A stretch of 17,359 nucleotides of DNA from JBKBXU01 sp046313675 (GTDB taxonomy: Bacteria > Bacteroidota > Bacteroidia > Cytophagales > Cytophagaceae): contig JBKBXU010000057.1 in NCBI GenBank assembly GCA_046313675.1, positions 1 to 17,359 on the forward strand, read 5' to 3'. The notes under the pieces were generated by a model. The model saw only the letters and a program-made list of their open reading frames with translations, did no database searches and had not been told where the DNA came from. This document shows, one piece after another, positions 7,913-15,926 of this stretch. Every line of letters begins with the position of its first letter. The stretch's first letter is position 1. The position numbers and the translations under genes are program-made.

Positions 7913-8716
7913 ATGAAAATCAGATCTATTATTTTCTTTTTATCTCTGGTACTCTCACAATTCTCGTGCAGAGAAACGCTGGACATTGATTTGGAAGAAG
8001 CAGAACCCCGAATTGCCGTATTTGCGCTACTTACTAATCAAGAAGGCCCTTATAAAGTGCAGATTTCCAGAACAAAAAGTTTCTATAGCACGGAAGATCA
8101 AGCCAAAGTGCAAGATGCGGTGGTCACATTATCCGACAATTTTGGAGAAAGTGAACTATTAATTGAAACAGAGCCAGGGATTTATGAAACCCAAAATTTT
8201 CAGGGAAGGGTGGGAAGAATGTACACGTTAACTATCCAAGCGGAAGGACAAACATACACGTCACAATCAGAGTTAAAAAACATCTTGCCGGTAGATAGCA
8301 TTAAATTCCGTTATTACGACCAGCCTGACCTATTACATCAAAGAGGCTACTACCCCGTATCGTATGCAAAGACTCCACCCGGCGAAACCAACTACTATTT
8401 GTGGAAATTCTATCGAAACGACACCTTATTGCACAATAAAAACCAACTTTTTATTGCGGAAGACCGGTTTGTGCAGGAAAACATCAATGGTTTGGAAGGC
8501 CCCTTTGTTTACCAGTTGGGAGATAAACTACGTATAGAATCCTTTTCACTAACAAAAGAAGCCTATGACTTCTATTTACACCTGCAAAACCAATTAAATA
8601 ATGACGGCGGATTTTTTTCCGGCCCTCCTGCCAACCCTCAAACAAACATACATGGCGGAGCACTGGGCGTTTTTCAGGTATCAGGAATGGAAATAGATGA
8701 GCTTATTGTTGAATAA
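7913..8716 (+). CDS. DUF4249 family lipoprotein
   Basis: A 267-residue lipoprotein with signal peptide MKIRSIIFFLSLVLSQFSC (acceptor Cys19). The residues after the Cys (RETLDIDLEEAE) are acidic, which may resemble a Bacteroidetes surface-export signal. The mature part is beta-rich. Near the C-terminus it has the DUF4249-like sequence GGFFSGPPANPQ followed by IHGGALGVFQVSG. The family is common in Bacteroidetes and is usually encoded right after a TonB-dependent receptor with a regulatory domain, as here (2-nt gap). By analogy with SusD it may help bind or deliver the ligand, but this is inference. The length is at the short end for the family. The ligand is unknown. Confidence 0.85.
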   Translation: MKIRSIIFFLSLVLSQFSCRETLDIDLEEAEPRIAVFALLTNQEGPYKVQISRTKSFYSTEDQAKVQDAVVTLSDNFGESELLIETEPGIYETQNFQGRVGRMYTLTIQAEGQTYTSQSELKNILPVDSIKFRYYDQPDLLHQRGYYPVSYAKTPPGETNYYLWKFYRNDTLLHNKNQLFIAEDRFVQENINGLEGPFVYQLGDKLRIESFSLTKEAYDFYLHLQNQLNNDGGFFSGPPANPQTNIHGGALGVFQVSGMEIDELIVE

Positions 8717-8722
8717 ATGCTT

Positions 8723-8768
8723 TTTTATGTCAGGATATAAAAAAGTATTTTTATATCTTGACATAAGA
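8723..8768. promoter_or_regulatory. Long near-perfect hairpin reaching the start codon of the kinase-like gene
   Basis: A dyad centred at about 8745-8746. The core arm 8725-8743 pairs with 8748-8766 over 19 positions, all Watson-Crick except one G-U (8733 with 8758), around a loop AGTA at 8744-8747. Two further pairs (8724 with 8767 as U-G, 8723 with 8768) take the stem to the A of the ATG at 8768. It lies in the only gap between the DUF4249 gene and the kinase-like gene. There is no U-tract after it on either strand, so a simple terminator is not the best reading. It could be a translational switch, an attenuator, or an operator palindrome for a dimeric regulator. Confidence 0.65.
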
Positions 8769-9793
8769 TGGTAAATATCAGCAAAAAGAAAATAACCTTT
8801 TCTATAAGAAAGCCGCTGAGGCAGTATTTAATCAGCTATGAAAGAGAGCTCAAGCTTCCTATTTCATATTCTGATCTTACAAGATATAATAACAGCATTA
8901 CTTTATACGACAAGGCGAATAAAGATACCTTTTGGGAAACCGTATTTTATCCTCAAAGCGAAATCCCTTACATCTATGAAGGTTTAAAGGAAACCTACGC
9001 TTTGATAAAAGCACAAGGGGATATGTCCGTTGTAGAACACTTATACATAGATCGGATAGACCTTTGCGCATTTGGAAACACCAAGCCATTCAGAATAAGG
9101 ATTGTAAATAAAATCAACGATAACTTTGACTACTTCTATATTAAAGTAGCGGATTCTTCACGCATTTACGGCCTTGAACTGGAGCATATTCTTTCTCCAA
9201 ACAGAATTAATTTCTTCGTAGATGAAAACACACTAGTGGAAGAGCACATAATAGGAATTCCGGGAGATATGTTTATCAAGGAGTACCTAAATACAGGTAT
9301 GATTAACAAGATACGCCTAGCAAAAGAATTTGTAAAATTCAATGAACGTTGTTTTGTGCGACTTCTCGGCGATATGCATTCCGGCAATTATATTGTCGAA
9401 ATGGTACCTGACTTTGAAGAAATCCACTACAGAATTCGAGCCATAGATTTTGATCAGCAATCCTATGATGGAAGAAAACTGGTTTATATGCCGCAATACT
9501 TTAAGCAAAACAACCCGATTATGGATTTAGGCTTTGGGTTGCTCACTCCCGAAACCGTAAGGCAATATCAAAAAGAAGAACGGACCCTGATAGCAACACG
9601 GTTAAAAGCGGCTAAATACAGGATTAAGGATTTGGGTGATGCTGTTATGAAAGACGAAATTTCTACAAAAGAAAATGTTAAGCGTCTGCGAACCGAATTG
9701 GCCAAACATTACAAGGATGATGAATTTCTCACTTGTAAAAATATGGGGTCTATTGTTAAAACCAGCCTTCGAATGCTCTTAAAAGAATCATGA
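8768..9793 (+). CDS. Divergent protein-kinase-like (aminoglycoside phosphotransferase-like) protein
   Basis: A 341-residue soluble protein that I do not recognise by name but that carries, in order, the landmarks of the kinase/phosphotransferase fold. There is a possible ATP-anchoring Lys126 in YIKVADS, and Glu137 or Glu139 in LELEH as an alpha-C partner. EEHIIG (158-163) sits where a hinge would be. A catalytic loop GDMHSGNY has Asp202 (codon 9371-9373), His204 and Asn207, like the HGDxHxxN loop of aminoglycoside phosphotransferases. IDFD (226-229) fits the metal-binding DFG equivalent. The C-terminal 80 residues are helical and charged. No signal peptide or membrane segment is visible. The stop overlaps the next gene's start as ATGA, so the two are likely translated together. 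Whether it phosphorylates a protein or small molecule, or is inactive, cannot be told. Fold call is inference from motifs. Confidence 0.62.
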   Translation: MVNISKKKITFSIRKPLRQYLISYERELKLPISYSDLTRYNNSITLYDKANKDTFWETVFYPQSEIPYIYEGLKETYALIKAQGDMSVVEHLYIDRIDLCAFGNTKPFRIRIVNKINDNFDYFYIKVADSSRIYGLELEHILSPNRINFFVDENTLVEEHIIGIPGDMFIKEYLNTGMINKIRLAKEFVKFNERCFVRLLGDMHSGNYIVEMVPDFEEIHYRIRAIDFDQQSYDGRKLVYMPQYFKQNNPIMDLGFGLLTPETVRQYQKEERTLIATRLKAAKYRIKDLGDAVMKDEISTKENVKRLRTELAKHYKDDEFLTCKNMGSIVKTSLRMLLKES

Positions 9794-10695
9794 AAAAAGT
9801 CTTTTTTATATTAAGCTATCACTTTGGATTCAGCAAAAGAGAATCAAACGCTTTTTTGATCCTGTGCGCTATTTTTTTAGTTTTCCTTATCGGAAGTATG
9901 ACTTTTAAAAAATACTACCATCAGCCACATTCATTCAATCAAAAAGATCAGGCTTATCTTGACAGTATTGTTGCTGAAATCAATAAACCTGCCAAGATAA
10001 AAGCTGAAGTAAGCTATGCTCCTACTATTTTTGATCCAAACGAACTTGATGCAGGGCAATGGATTGCATTAGGTATACCACCTGATATTTCCAGCAGAAT
10101 CATCAAATACCGACAAAAAGTCGGCAATTTTTCAAAAAAAGAAGATCTATTAAAAATCTATGGCTTCAAAAAAGAGGATTATGAGCGACTTGAGCCCTAT
10201 ATCATTATCAAGAATAGCCAATTTACAACAAGCAACATTAATGATAGAAATGATAAAGAACCAAAGCCCAAGCTTAAGCCCACGGCAATGCCAATTCAGA
10301 AGTTTGATCTAAACAAGGCCGATACATTGGATCTGATGAATATTAAGGGAATCGGGCCGGTGCTTTCAAAGAGGATAATAGCTTACCGTGAAAAATTAGG
10401 AGGATTTATCTCACCGGAACAACTAAGGGAGGTCTACAAGCTGGAAGATGATGCTGTTAATCGTTTGCAGGAAAACAGTTTTATTGATTCCTTATACCAG
10501 ATAAAACAAATCAACCTTAACACCTGCGGCTTCAAAGAATTATCTTCGCATCCCTACATTCCATATAAAACTGCCAAGATCATCATAAACTATCGGGATC
10601 AGCACGGCCCCTTTTCAAGCATACAAGACCTGAGGCAAATCAAAATAATTGATCAGGAGTTTGTGGATAAGATACGGCCTTATGTAACTTACTAG
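9790..10695 (+). CDS. Membrane-anchored helix-hairpin-helix (ComEA-like) protein
   Basis: A 301-residue protein with one N-terminal membrane segment (about residues 21-38) and three ComEA-like helix-hairpin-helix (HhH) units outside the membrane. The middle one is canonical (FDLNKADTLDLMNIKGIGP, residues 172-190, then SKRIIAYREKLGGF). The first (about 81-138) and third (about 241-298) keep RIIKYRQKVGNF and KIIINYRDQHGPF but have lost the GIG turn. ComEA binds incoming DNA during competence, and HhH turns bind DNA backbones, so a DNA-binding role at the cell surface is plausible. Many Bacteroidetes carry such multi-HhH proteins without proof of a competence role. The gene overlaps the kinase-like gene by 4 nt. 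It faces a convergent monooxygenase gene across a 169-nt gap. Confidence 0.82.
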   Translation: MKKVFFILSYHFGFSKRESNAFLILCAIFLVFLIGSMTFKKYYHQPHSFNQKDQAYLDSIVAEINKPAKIKAEVSYAPTIFDPNELDAGQWIALGIPPDISSRIIKYRQKVGNFSKKEDLLKIYGFKKEDYERLEPYIIIKNSQFTTSNINDRNDKEPKPKLKPTAMPIQKFDLNKADTLDLMNIKGIGPVLSKRIIAYREKLGGFISPEQLREVYKLEDDAVNRLQENSFIDSLYQIKQINLNTCGFKELSSHPYIPYKTAKIIINYRDQHGPFSSIQDLRQIKIIDQEFVDKIRPYVTY

Positions 10696-10864
10696 TTGAT
10701 TGATTAGAGCCTATTCTTTCAAAGTACTTAGGCCTGAAATATGATTGGATATTAATGATTTGGGCATGCTTTTGATCCATTTCTTTCAAAGAAAAAAGCT
10801 ATAAATCCGTTTAACTAAATTGAGTCATCAGTTATGTCACAATTTTTGCTGGTTGACGGTAGTG
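10696..10864. other. Convergent intergenic region
   Basis: This 169-nt gap separates the ends of the HhH gene and the monooxygenase gene. The 11-mer TTCTTTCAAAG occurs twice (10714-10724 and 10781-10791). The second copy sits in a small palindrome TTTCTTTCAAAGAAA (10780-10794) whose AT-only stem is too weak to call a terminator. No gene, RNA or convincing terminator is evident. Confidence 0.5.
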
Positions 10865-12046
10865 TCAATATATTTTCAGTTTCAATTTGTCATCCAATTG
10901 TTTAATAAACAGTTTTGATATGAAAGGAAGAAACATCAGTTTAACTGAAAAATTCCGCAGCCATATTCCAAACTTACTTTTAGGCACAAAAGACTTTGCG
11001 AAATTTTGTGCTATTTTTTGCTTATCTTCAATAATTGGTTTTAAAATAGTTTGATATTGTTCAAATGCGGTTTTGTGATTTCCATTTGCTTCTTTCAACT
11101 CACCTGCCAAAATATACGCACCAACCATAGCAAGTGTAGAACCTTGACCCGATAACAAGGAGGGGCAGGCACAGGCATCTCCTACCAATGTTATACGGCC
11201 TTTTGACCAATTATTCATTCGAATTTGACTTACCGAATCAAAATAAAAATCGGGGGCAATATCCATTTTTGAAAGCAAGTCTGCACATTTCCAACCAGCA
11301 ATTTCAAATTCATTTCGGAGAATTTGTTTTTGTTCCTCAATATCGTGATAGTTATATGATAACTTCTTAGGCGAAGTAAAAATGAAAAATGTGGTCAACT
11401 TGCTTTCATTGGTTGAATAGATAGCCGCCTGCTTGCCCGGAACATTGTACATCTTAAACTCTTTATTGCTGTATGGATTTTCGTTAATGGTAAAAGATGC
11501 TGTGTAATAGCCATAATAATGTTCAAATGATGCTTCATTTTCAAAAATCAATTGTCGTACATTTGAGTGTAATCCATCAGCACCTATAACCAGATCAAAA
11601 TTTCGAATTTTTCCGCTTTGAAAGGTGACTGTTACTTCGTTTTCATGTTGTTCTATTATGCTGATCGAATCTCCAAAAATAATTTCAATATCTTTATCAA
11701 GTTGAGTGTAAATAATCTTTGCTAAATCACTGCGAAGCAAATTATAAGCACGACCATTCAGTAGTTCTTTCATTTTTGCATAGCTTAATCCTCCTTTACG
11801 TTTATCGCTTGCATCCACAAATGTAACTTCCGGTATTTTGAGGTCTGCTTCTATTAAGTCGGGGTCAATTCCCATTCGTTCTGCCACATCAAACCCTGCT
11901 CCCCAAAAATCTATTGCATATCCACCTTTACGTAATTCTGGAGCCCGTTCTAAAATAGTTGGATTAAAGCCAAACTCTTTAAGCCAAAATGCAAGAGTAG
12001 TTCCTGCTATTCCTGCTCCTGATATTAAAATGTTTTTATTGTTCAT
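10865..12046 (-). CDS. FAD-dependent monooxygenase (PHBH/TetX-type fold)
   Basis: A 393-residue flavoprotein hydroxylase of the p-hydroxybenzoate-hydroxylase class, which would use NAD(P)H and O2 to hydroxylate a small aromatic or polycyclic compound. The Rossmann motif GAGIAG is at residues 10-15 with acidic E33 after it. R105 in LLRSDL is a typical FAD-contact arginine. The DG motif is DLVIGADGLHSNVR (151-164), and the second FAD motif is GRITLVGDACACPSLLSGQG (283-302). The GD motif normally reads GDAAH; here it is GDACA. The C-terminal 45 residues are basic and hydrophobic. Substrate is unknown, and tetracycline inactivation should not be claimed from this fold alone. The gene stands alone between gaps, beside a decayed coding fragment, suggesting an accessory gene. 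Start ATG 12044-12046 has no strong ribosome-binding site. Confidence 0.87.
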   Translation of the reverse strand: MNNKNILISGAGIAGTTLAFWLKEFGFNPTILERAPELRKGGYAIDFWGAGFDVAERMGIDPDLIEADLKIPEVTFVDASDKRKGGLSYAKMKELLNGRAYNLLRSDLAKIIYTQLDKDIEIIFGDSISIIEQHENEVTVTFQSGKIRNFDLVIGADGLHSNVRQLIFENEASFEHYYGYYTASFTINENPYSNKEFKMYNVPGKQAAIYSTNESKLTTFFIFTSPKKLSYNYHDIEEQKQILRNEFEIAGWKCADLLSKMDIAPDFYFDSVSQIRMNNWSKGRITLVGDACACPSLLSGQGSTLAMVGAYILAGELKEANGNHKTAFEQYQTILKPIIEDKQKIAQNFAKSFVPKSKFGIWLRNFSVKLMFLPFISKLFIKQLDDKLKLKIY

Positions 12047-12102
12047 TGTAATCTCTTTTATTGCAATACAGCCACCTATCGAAACTAAATGATGGTAAAA
12101 GG

Positions 12103-12252
12103 CTATATAATAAACTCAATCACTGAAACAGTTGTGGTGTTCACGAAACTTCGTTCATCCGCATTTACAATAAGCATTTGAGGAAGTATGGTAAAGGAAG
12201 CAGTTGTATTTCCTGCCTCATTACATCCAGAAACAATATAAAAATCTGTAAT
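12103..12252 (-). pseudogene. Decayed fragment resembling an Ig/HYR adhesin repeat
   Basis: Reading the minus strand from 12252 down to a TAG at 12103-12105 gives about 49 residues with no start codon, preceded by a TGA. It includes GCNEAGNTTASFTI, closely resembling the YTVxDxxGNTxTASFTI ends of HYR/PKD-like repeats in large Bacteroidetes surface proteins, then LPQMLIVNADERSFVN. It sits between the monooxygenase and ABC genes. It could instead be a chance frame; a protein search would decide. Confidence 0.35.
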
Positions 12253-12320
12253 TCAGTGGTTATTTTTTGCTAAGATACGATTTTTTTCTGCATAGGGCAT
12301 AACTAATGCATGTCCTCGGC
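12253..12320. other. AT-rich stretch after the ABC exporter gene
   Basis: Untranslated sequence downstream of the exporter stop on the minus strand, with A/T runs and a short direct or inverted GCAT repeat (GCAT...ATGC). No convincing terminator with a U-tract is visible. Together with the fragment at 12103-12252 it makes up most of the 274-nt gap between the two minus-strand genes. Confidence 0.4.
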
Positions 12321-14144
12321 TCATGCGCCCATAGACGATGCTGCCGCATAAAGTTTGGTATACAAACCACCTTGGGCAAGTAGTTCGTTATGAGTGCCAC
12401 GTTCTAAAATCTCACCCTTACGGAGGACAACAATTTCATCGGCATCAAGAATTGTACTTAAGCGGTGGGCGATAACGATGGATGTCCTGTTTTTCATAAG
12501 CTTGTTCAGGGCATCTTGAACCAACTTTTCAGATTCTGTGTCCAACGCTGAAGTAGCTTCATCCAGAATAAGAATCGGAGGATTTTTCAATACAGCACGC
12601 GCTATACTTATCCGCTGCCGTTGTCCACCCGATAGCTTTACTCCCCGATCTCCGATGATCGTATCATAGCCATTTTCCGCCTGCTCTATGAAATTATGAG
12701 CATTGGCAATTTTAGCAGCCTGAACAACATCTTCCCTCAAAGCACCCGGAATACCAAAAGCTATGTTATTCAATATGGTATCATTAAACAATACCGGATC
12801 CTGAGTTACAATTCCCATGAGATTACGAAGGGAATCTATCTCAATTTCCTTAATGGATTTTCCATCTAACAATACCTCCCCTTCCTGCACATCATAAAAC
12901 CGGGGAATCAAATCTACAAGAGTAGACTTACCTCCACCGGAAGGCCCTACTAAGGCTACTTTTTTCCCTTTTTCAATTTTAAGATTTATGTTTTTCAAAA
13001 TGGCTTCCGTGCCAAAAGAAAAATTAACGTCCTTAAATTCAATGGAGTCATTGAAATAATCAACTTTGACGGCATTCTTGGCATTTACGATTTTAGGCTC
13101 TGCATCCAAAATGGACAGCACACGATCTCCGGCAGCCAGTCCACGCTGGATCAAAGTAATAGCATGGCTAATGGCTTTTGCCGGATTAAGTACCTGGGAA
13201 AAAATAATAATGTAGGTAATAAACTCCGAAGCAGATATTTCATCATTGAAAACAAAACGGCTACCAACATAAATGATCGTAACAGCGACCATTACGCCCA
13301 GGATCTCAGACAGCGGTGAGGCAAGCTCTCTTTTATTAGTTATACTTCGAACCAAGCCTCTCAAATGATTATTTTCTTTGTCAAATCGCTCATTTACGGC
13401 CTTCTGCGCATTAAATGCTTTTATAACTTTTAATCCTGAAAGAGTTTCCTCAGATAAAGTCAATACAGATCCAAGGTAAAGCTGACTTTGCTGCGATTGC
13501 TTCCTCAAATTTCTGGCAATAGTACCGATCACAAATCCCGATACCGGTAAAATAATTAATGAAAGAAGCGTAAGCTTAACTGAAATGGTAAAAAGGAAGA
13601 TAAAATATCCTATAAACAACAAAGGTTCCTTTATTACCTGAAGTTCACTTACCAAAGAATATTCAACCTCCTGAAGGTCATTGGACATTACAGAAAGAAT
13701 ATCCCCTTTTTTCTTTTCATGAAAATAAGCTATATCATTACCTACGATCCTTGAATAAAGCTTTTTCTTCAAATTGTATATCATATCGGTGCGAACCTTA
13801 TTGATCACTCTGGAAGTCATGTATTTGAAGAAATTGCTAAGAAAGACAAACGTAATAATGATCGCACAAACGTATTTTAAGGCTCCCATTTTCCCGTGTT
13901 CGAGAATTACAGAATACATAAAATAGTTAAACAGATCGATGAAATATTGAATGGATAAAGAAAATTCCGGATAAATTATATCTTCGGGAATTTCATAGGT
14001 ACCGAATAAAATATTCAGTAAAGGAATCAGAAACGAAAAATTAACAATCCCGAAAATTACTGCACAAACATTAAATACAAGGTATTTTGGAAGAAACCTT
14101 CTGAAAGGCCTGGCAAATGAAAGTAATCGAAGGAAAGTATTCAT
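12321..14144 (-). CDS. MsbA-like ABC exporter (fused membrane and ATPase domains)
   Basis: A 607-residue half-transporter that would work as a homodimer to flip or export a lipid or other hydrophobic substrate across the inner membrane. The N-terminal ~330 residues form the membrane domain (hydrophobic segments at about 21-48, 76-108, 172-208 and 281-328). The ATPase domain has every motif: Walker A GPSGGGKST (400-408), Q-loop Gln448 in VTQDPVLF, signature LSGGQ (504-508), Walker B ILILDEA (524-530), D-loop SALD, and switch His560 in AHR. The size matches MsbA-type exporters. Lipid A-core export is the usual guess, but Bacteroidetes carry several such proteins, so the substrate is open. The gene follows the Wzi-like gene on the same strand by 60 nt, and a TAACTTTG -7 element precedes it, so it may also have its own promoter. 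Confidence 0.9.
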   Translation of the reverse strand: MNTFLRLLSFARPFRRFLPKYLVFNVCAVIFGIVNFSFLIPLLNILFGTYEIPEDIIYPEFSLSIQYFIDLFNYFMYSVILEHGKMGALKYVCAIIITFVFLSNFFKYMTSRVINKVRTDMIYNLKKKLYSRIVGNDIAYFHEKKKGDILSVMSNDLQEVEYSLVSELQVIKEPLLFIGYFIFLFTISVKLTLLSLIILPVSGFVIGTIARNLRKQSQQSQLYLGSVLTLSEETLSGLKVIKAFNAQKAVNERFDKENNHLRGLVRSITNKRELASPLSEILGVMVAVTIIYVGSRFVFNDEISASEFITYIIIFSQVLNPAKAISHAITLIQRGLAAGDRVLSILDAEPKIVNAKNAVKVDYFNDSIEFKDVNFSFGTEAILKNINLKIEKGKKVALVGPSGGGKSTLVDLIPRFYDVQEGEVLLDGKSIKEIEIDSLRNLMGIVTQDPVLFNDTILNNIAFGIPGALREDVVQAAKIANAHNFIEQAENGYDTIIGDRGVKLSGGQRQRISIARAVLKNPPILILDEATSALDTESEKLVQDALNKLMKNRTSIVIAHRLSTILDADEIVVLRKGEILERGTHNELLAQGGLYTKLYAAASSMGA

Positions 14145-14163
14145 TTAATATTTTGAGTAAATA

Positions 14164-14171
14164 CAAAGTTA
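14164..14171 (-). promoter_or_regulatory. Candidate -7 element before the ABC exporter gene
   Basis: The minus strand reads TAACTTTG, a full match to TAnnTTTG, 19 nt before the exporter start codon. About 18 nt further upstream is TTTA, a weak match to the TTTG -33 element. If used, it would let the exporter be transcribed independently of the Wzi-like gene, with a leader of roughly 14 nt. Motif match only. Confidence 0.4.
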
Positions 14172-14204
14172 ATAAACTTCAAGGCTCTGTAAAGAATAAA
14201 AGCA

Positions 14205-15869
14205 TTAAAATTCATGCAGCCGCTGAGCCAGATTTAACCGGACGGATAACGAAGTAAAATGCGTGGACGTATCAAACTGCGGTAATTCGCTGTCAGTTTT
14301 TCTGTACACGTGGGTCAGATCAATAAATAAATTATGCCTCAACTGATACGATGCATTAAAACTAAGCATTTTAAGGCTGGTAGAAACACCTTGTCCTATT
14401 CTGTTTCCAAACTCCTGCTCAAACGTAGAATAGTCTAAATGAATATTCCCTCCCCAGTTGGAACCGGCGGTATCAGCTCCGAATTTCACGTAAAAAGCCT
14501 TGGCAGTCAAATTCATGCGAGGCGTAGGTTGATAACGTACAATTCCAATAAATTCATTGAAATTGGCTCCCATAGGATGAGCAATGGCTTGGTTGTAGTG
14601 CGTATAATTTGTAAAACGATTAAAATGAGCATACATGTAAGGGCGAACCACATTGACCTCTCCCTGAATGTCCAGATTTCTTATTCCGGCCACATCAATG
14701 TATTTTACCCCCTGCTGAATAGCATACTTATTAGCCCACCAGCCATTTCGGGCACGAAGGTGTTTTAAATAAAATTCATCCAAAACAAGCTGTCCGTATA
14801 AGGAGAAGTGGTTTAAGAAATTCCATTTATAGTCAAGGCCAACTTTAACATTGTCAGGACTTCCCACATGTTGTTCGATGGCACGGTAAAATATGATTGG
14901 GTTAAGGTAATTTAAATCAAAATGCATAGGACTTAAGGTATCGTATCTTCCTATTATTACAGATTCAAATATGCCAACATTAAAATTCCTTGTAACATTA
15001 TAACTAAAATGGTGCAAGGCCATATACTTTTTAGGATACACATGATCCTGCGGAAAAAACCTTCCTCCGTTCATTTCAGCAAACAAATTGGTATAATTAA
15101 ACCTCCATACATTTGTACTGGCCTTTAAAAAGGTATAATTGGCAGAAAAATCTGACAGCAGCAGGGAGCGATAACCGTTCCCTATAAAATTGCGGTCATG
15201 CCCGAATTGCAGCTCAATGTTCTTTGTCGCATTAAACGTAATATACCCTCTTGCCTGCAAGAAGTCATACCCATTCTCTTTAAAAAGTTTATAGTAACCC
15301 TCACCCGGAACGGCATCGTACTGCTGAACAAATTGCCGTACAAACAAAGGCGGAGCCATTTGATTTTCGGTTAATAGGGAATAAAATCCAATTTTTTTAT
15401 TGATCATCCCCCTCATCTCTGCCCCTCTGGTATTTATAAAATTAGTCGCTTCAGAGGCTGTTTCCCTTCCTCCCGAAAAATAAAAAACGGGACTCACCTG
15501 AAAATGGAAATCATCGGATGTGTAATGAAAAAAATCCGTCTGTGTACGATATAATCTGTTAAATAAGGGACGCTTGGATTCAGCATCTGCCTCTTCTGAC
15601 CATTCCCAATTATCATTCTGAAGATATTGAAGATTAAACCGGTCAGCTTCCGAGAGCGGCAAAGTGTCTCTTTGAAGAGAGTCGGCAAACAGTGCCACCG
15701 CTTCCCGGGTATATGGCCGGAATGTGGTATGAAAATGTGGTGATAATTTTCCGCTCCTGATCTCATAGCGCTCCAACAAATGATAATAATCTCTGTTCAG
15801 CGGAACATAGACGCTTTGAGAATATGCTGCTGATGTGACAAATAAAAACAGTAATAAAAACCTGTTCAT
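14205..15869 (-). CDS. Capsule-assembly Wzi family / RemB-like outer-membrane protein
   Basis: A 554-residue outer-membrane beta-barrel protein. A signal peptide (MNRFLLLFLFVTSAAYS, cleaved near residue 17) is followed by a polar N-terminal part and then a barrel of alternating aromatic strands ending in Phe (LAQRLHEF). The signature FGHDRNFIGNGYRSLLLSDF (around residues 222-241) is typical of Bacteroidetes Wzi-family proteins, some annotated RemB and linked to gliding in Flavobacterium. E. coli Wzi anchors capsule polysaccharide to the cell surface, so a role in binding surface glycan is likely. The neighbouring exporter and divergent polysaccharide deacetylase fit that. Gliding or capsule cannot be distinguished from the sequence. 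The start ATG (15867-15869) gives the signal peptide directly. Confidence 0.85.
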   Translation of the reverse strand: MNRFLLLFLFVTSAAYSQSVYVPLNRDYYHLLERYEIRSGKLSPHFHTTFRPYTREAVALFADSLQRDTLPLSEADRFNLQYLQNDNWEWSEEADAESKRPLFNRLYRTQTDFFHYTSDDFHFQVSPVFYFSGGRETASEATNFINTRGAEMRGMINKKIGFYSLLTENQMAPPLFVRQFVQQYDAVPGEGYYKLFKENGYDFLQARGYITFNATKNIELQFGHDRNFIGNGYRSLLLSDFSANYTFLKASTNVWRFNYTNLFAEMNGGRFFPQDHVYPKKYMALHHFSYNVTRNFNVGIFESVIIGRYDTLSPMHFDLNYLNPIIFYRAIEQHVGSPDNVKVGLDYKWNFLNHFSLYGQLVLDEFYLKHLRARNGWWANKYAIQQGVKYIDVAGIRNLDIQGEVNVVRPYMYAHFNRFTNYTHYNQAIAHPMGANFNEFIGIVRYQPTPRMNLTAKAFYVKFGADTAGSNWGGNIHLDYSTFEQEFGNRIGQGVSTSLKMLSFNASYQLRHNLFIDLTHVYRKTDSELPQFDTSTHFTSLSVRLNLAQRLHEF

Positions 15870-15926
15870 CTATGATGTGTATAAAGGACTGAAAACTTTA
15901 TAATATTATCGAAAACGCATAAAAGA

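Noticed and set aside
10640..10780. Minus-strand frame starting at 10780 and running into the HhH gene (about 48 codons)
   Set aside because: Short, antisense to a firm gene and without any recognisable feature.
10714..10791. Two copies of TTCTTTCAAAG as a possible regulatory repeat or terminator
   Set aside because: Short AT-rich words recur by chance, and the palindromic copy has too weak a stem.
10865..12046. Naming the monooxygenase a tetracycline-inactivating enzyme (TetX)
   Set aside because: The fold and motifs are shared by many hydroxylases; nothing in the sequence shows tetracycline specificity.
14439..14768. 109-codon plus-strand frame inside the Wzi-like gene
   Set aside because: Antisense shadow; translation is low in family-like features while the minus-strand frame has a signal peptide and a Wzi-type motif.
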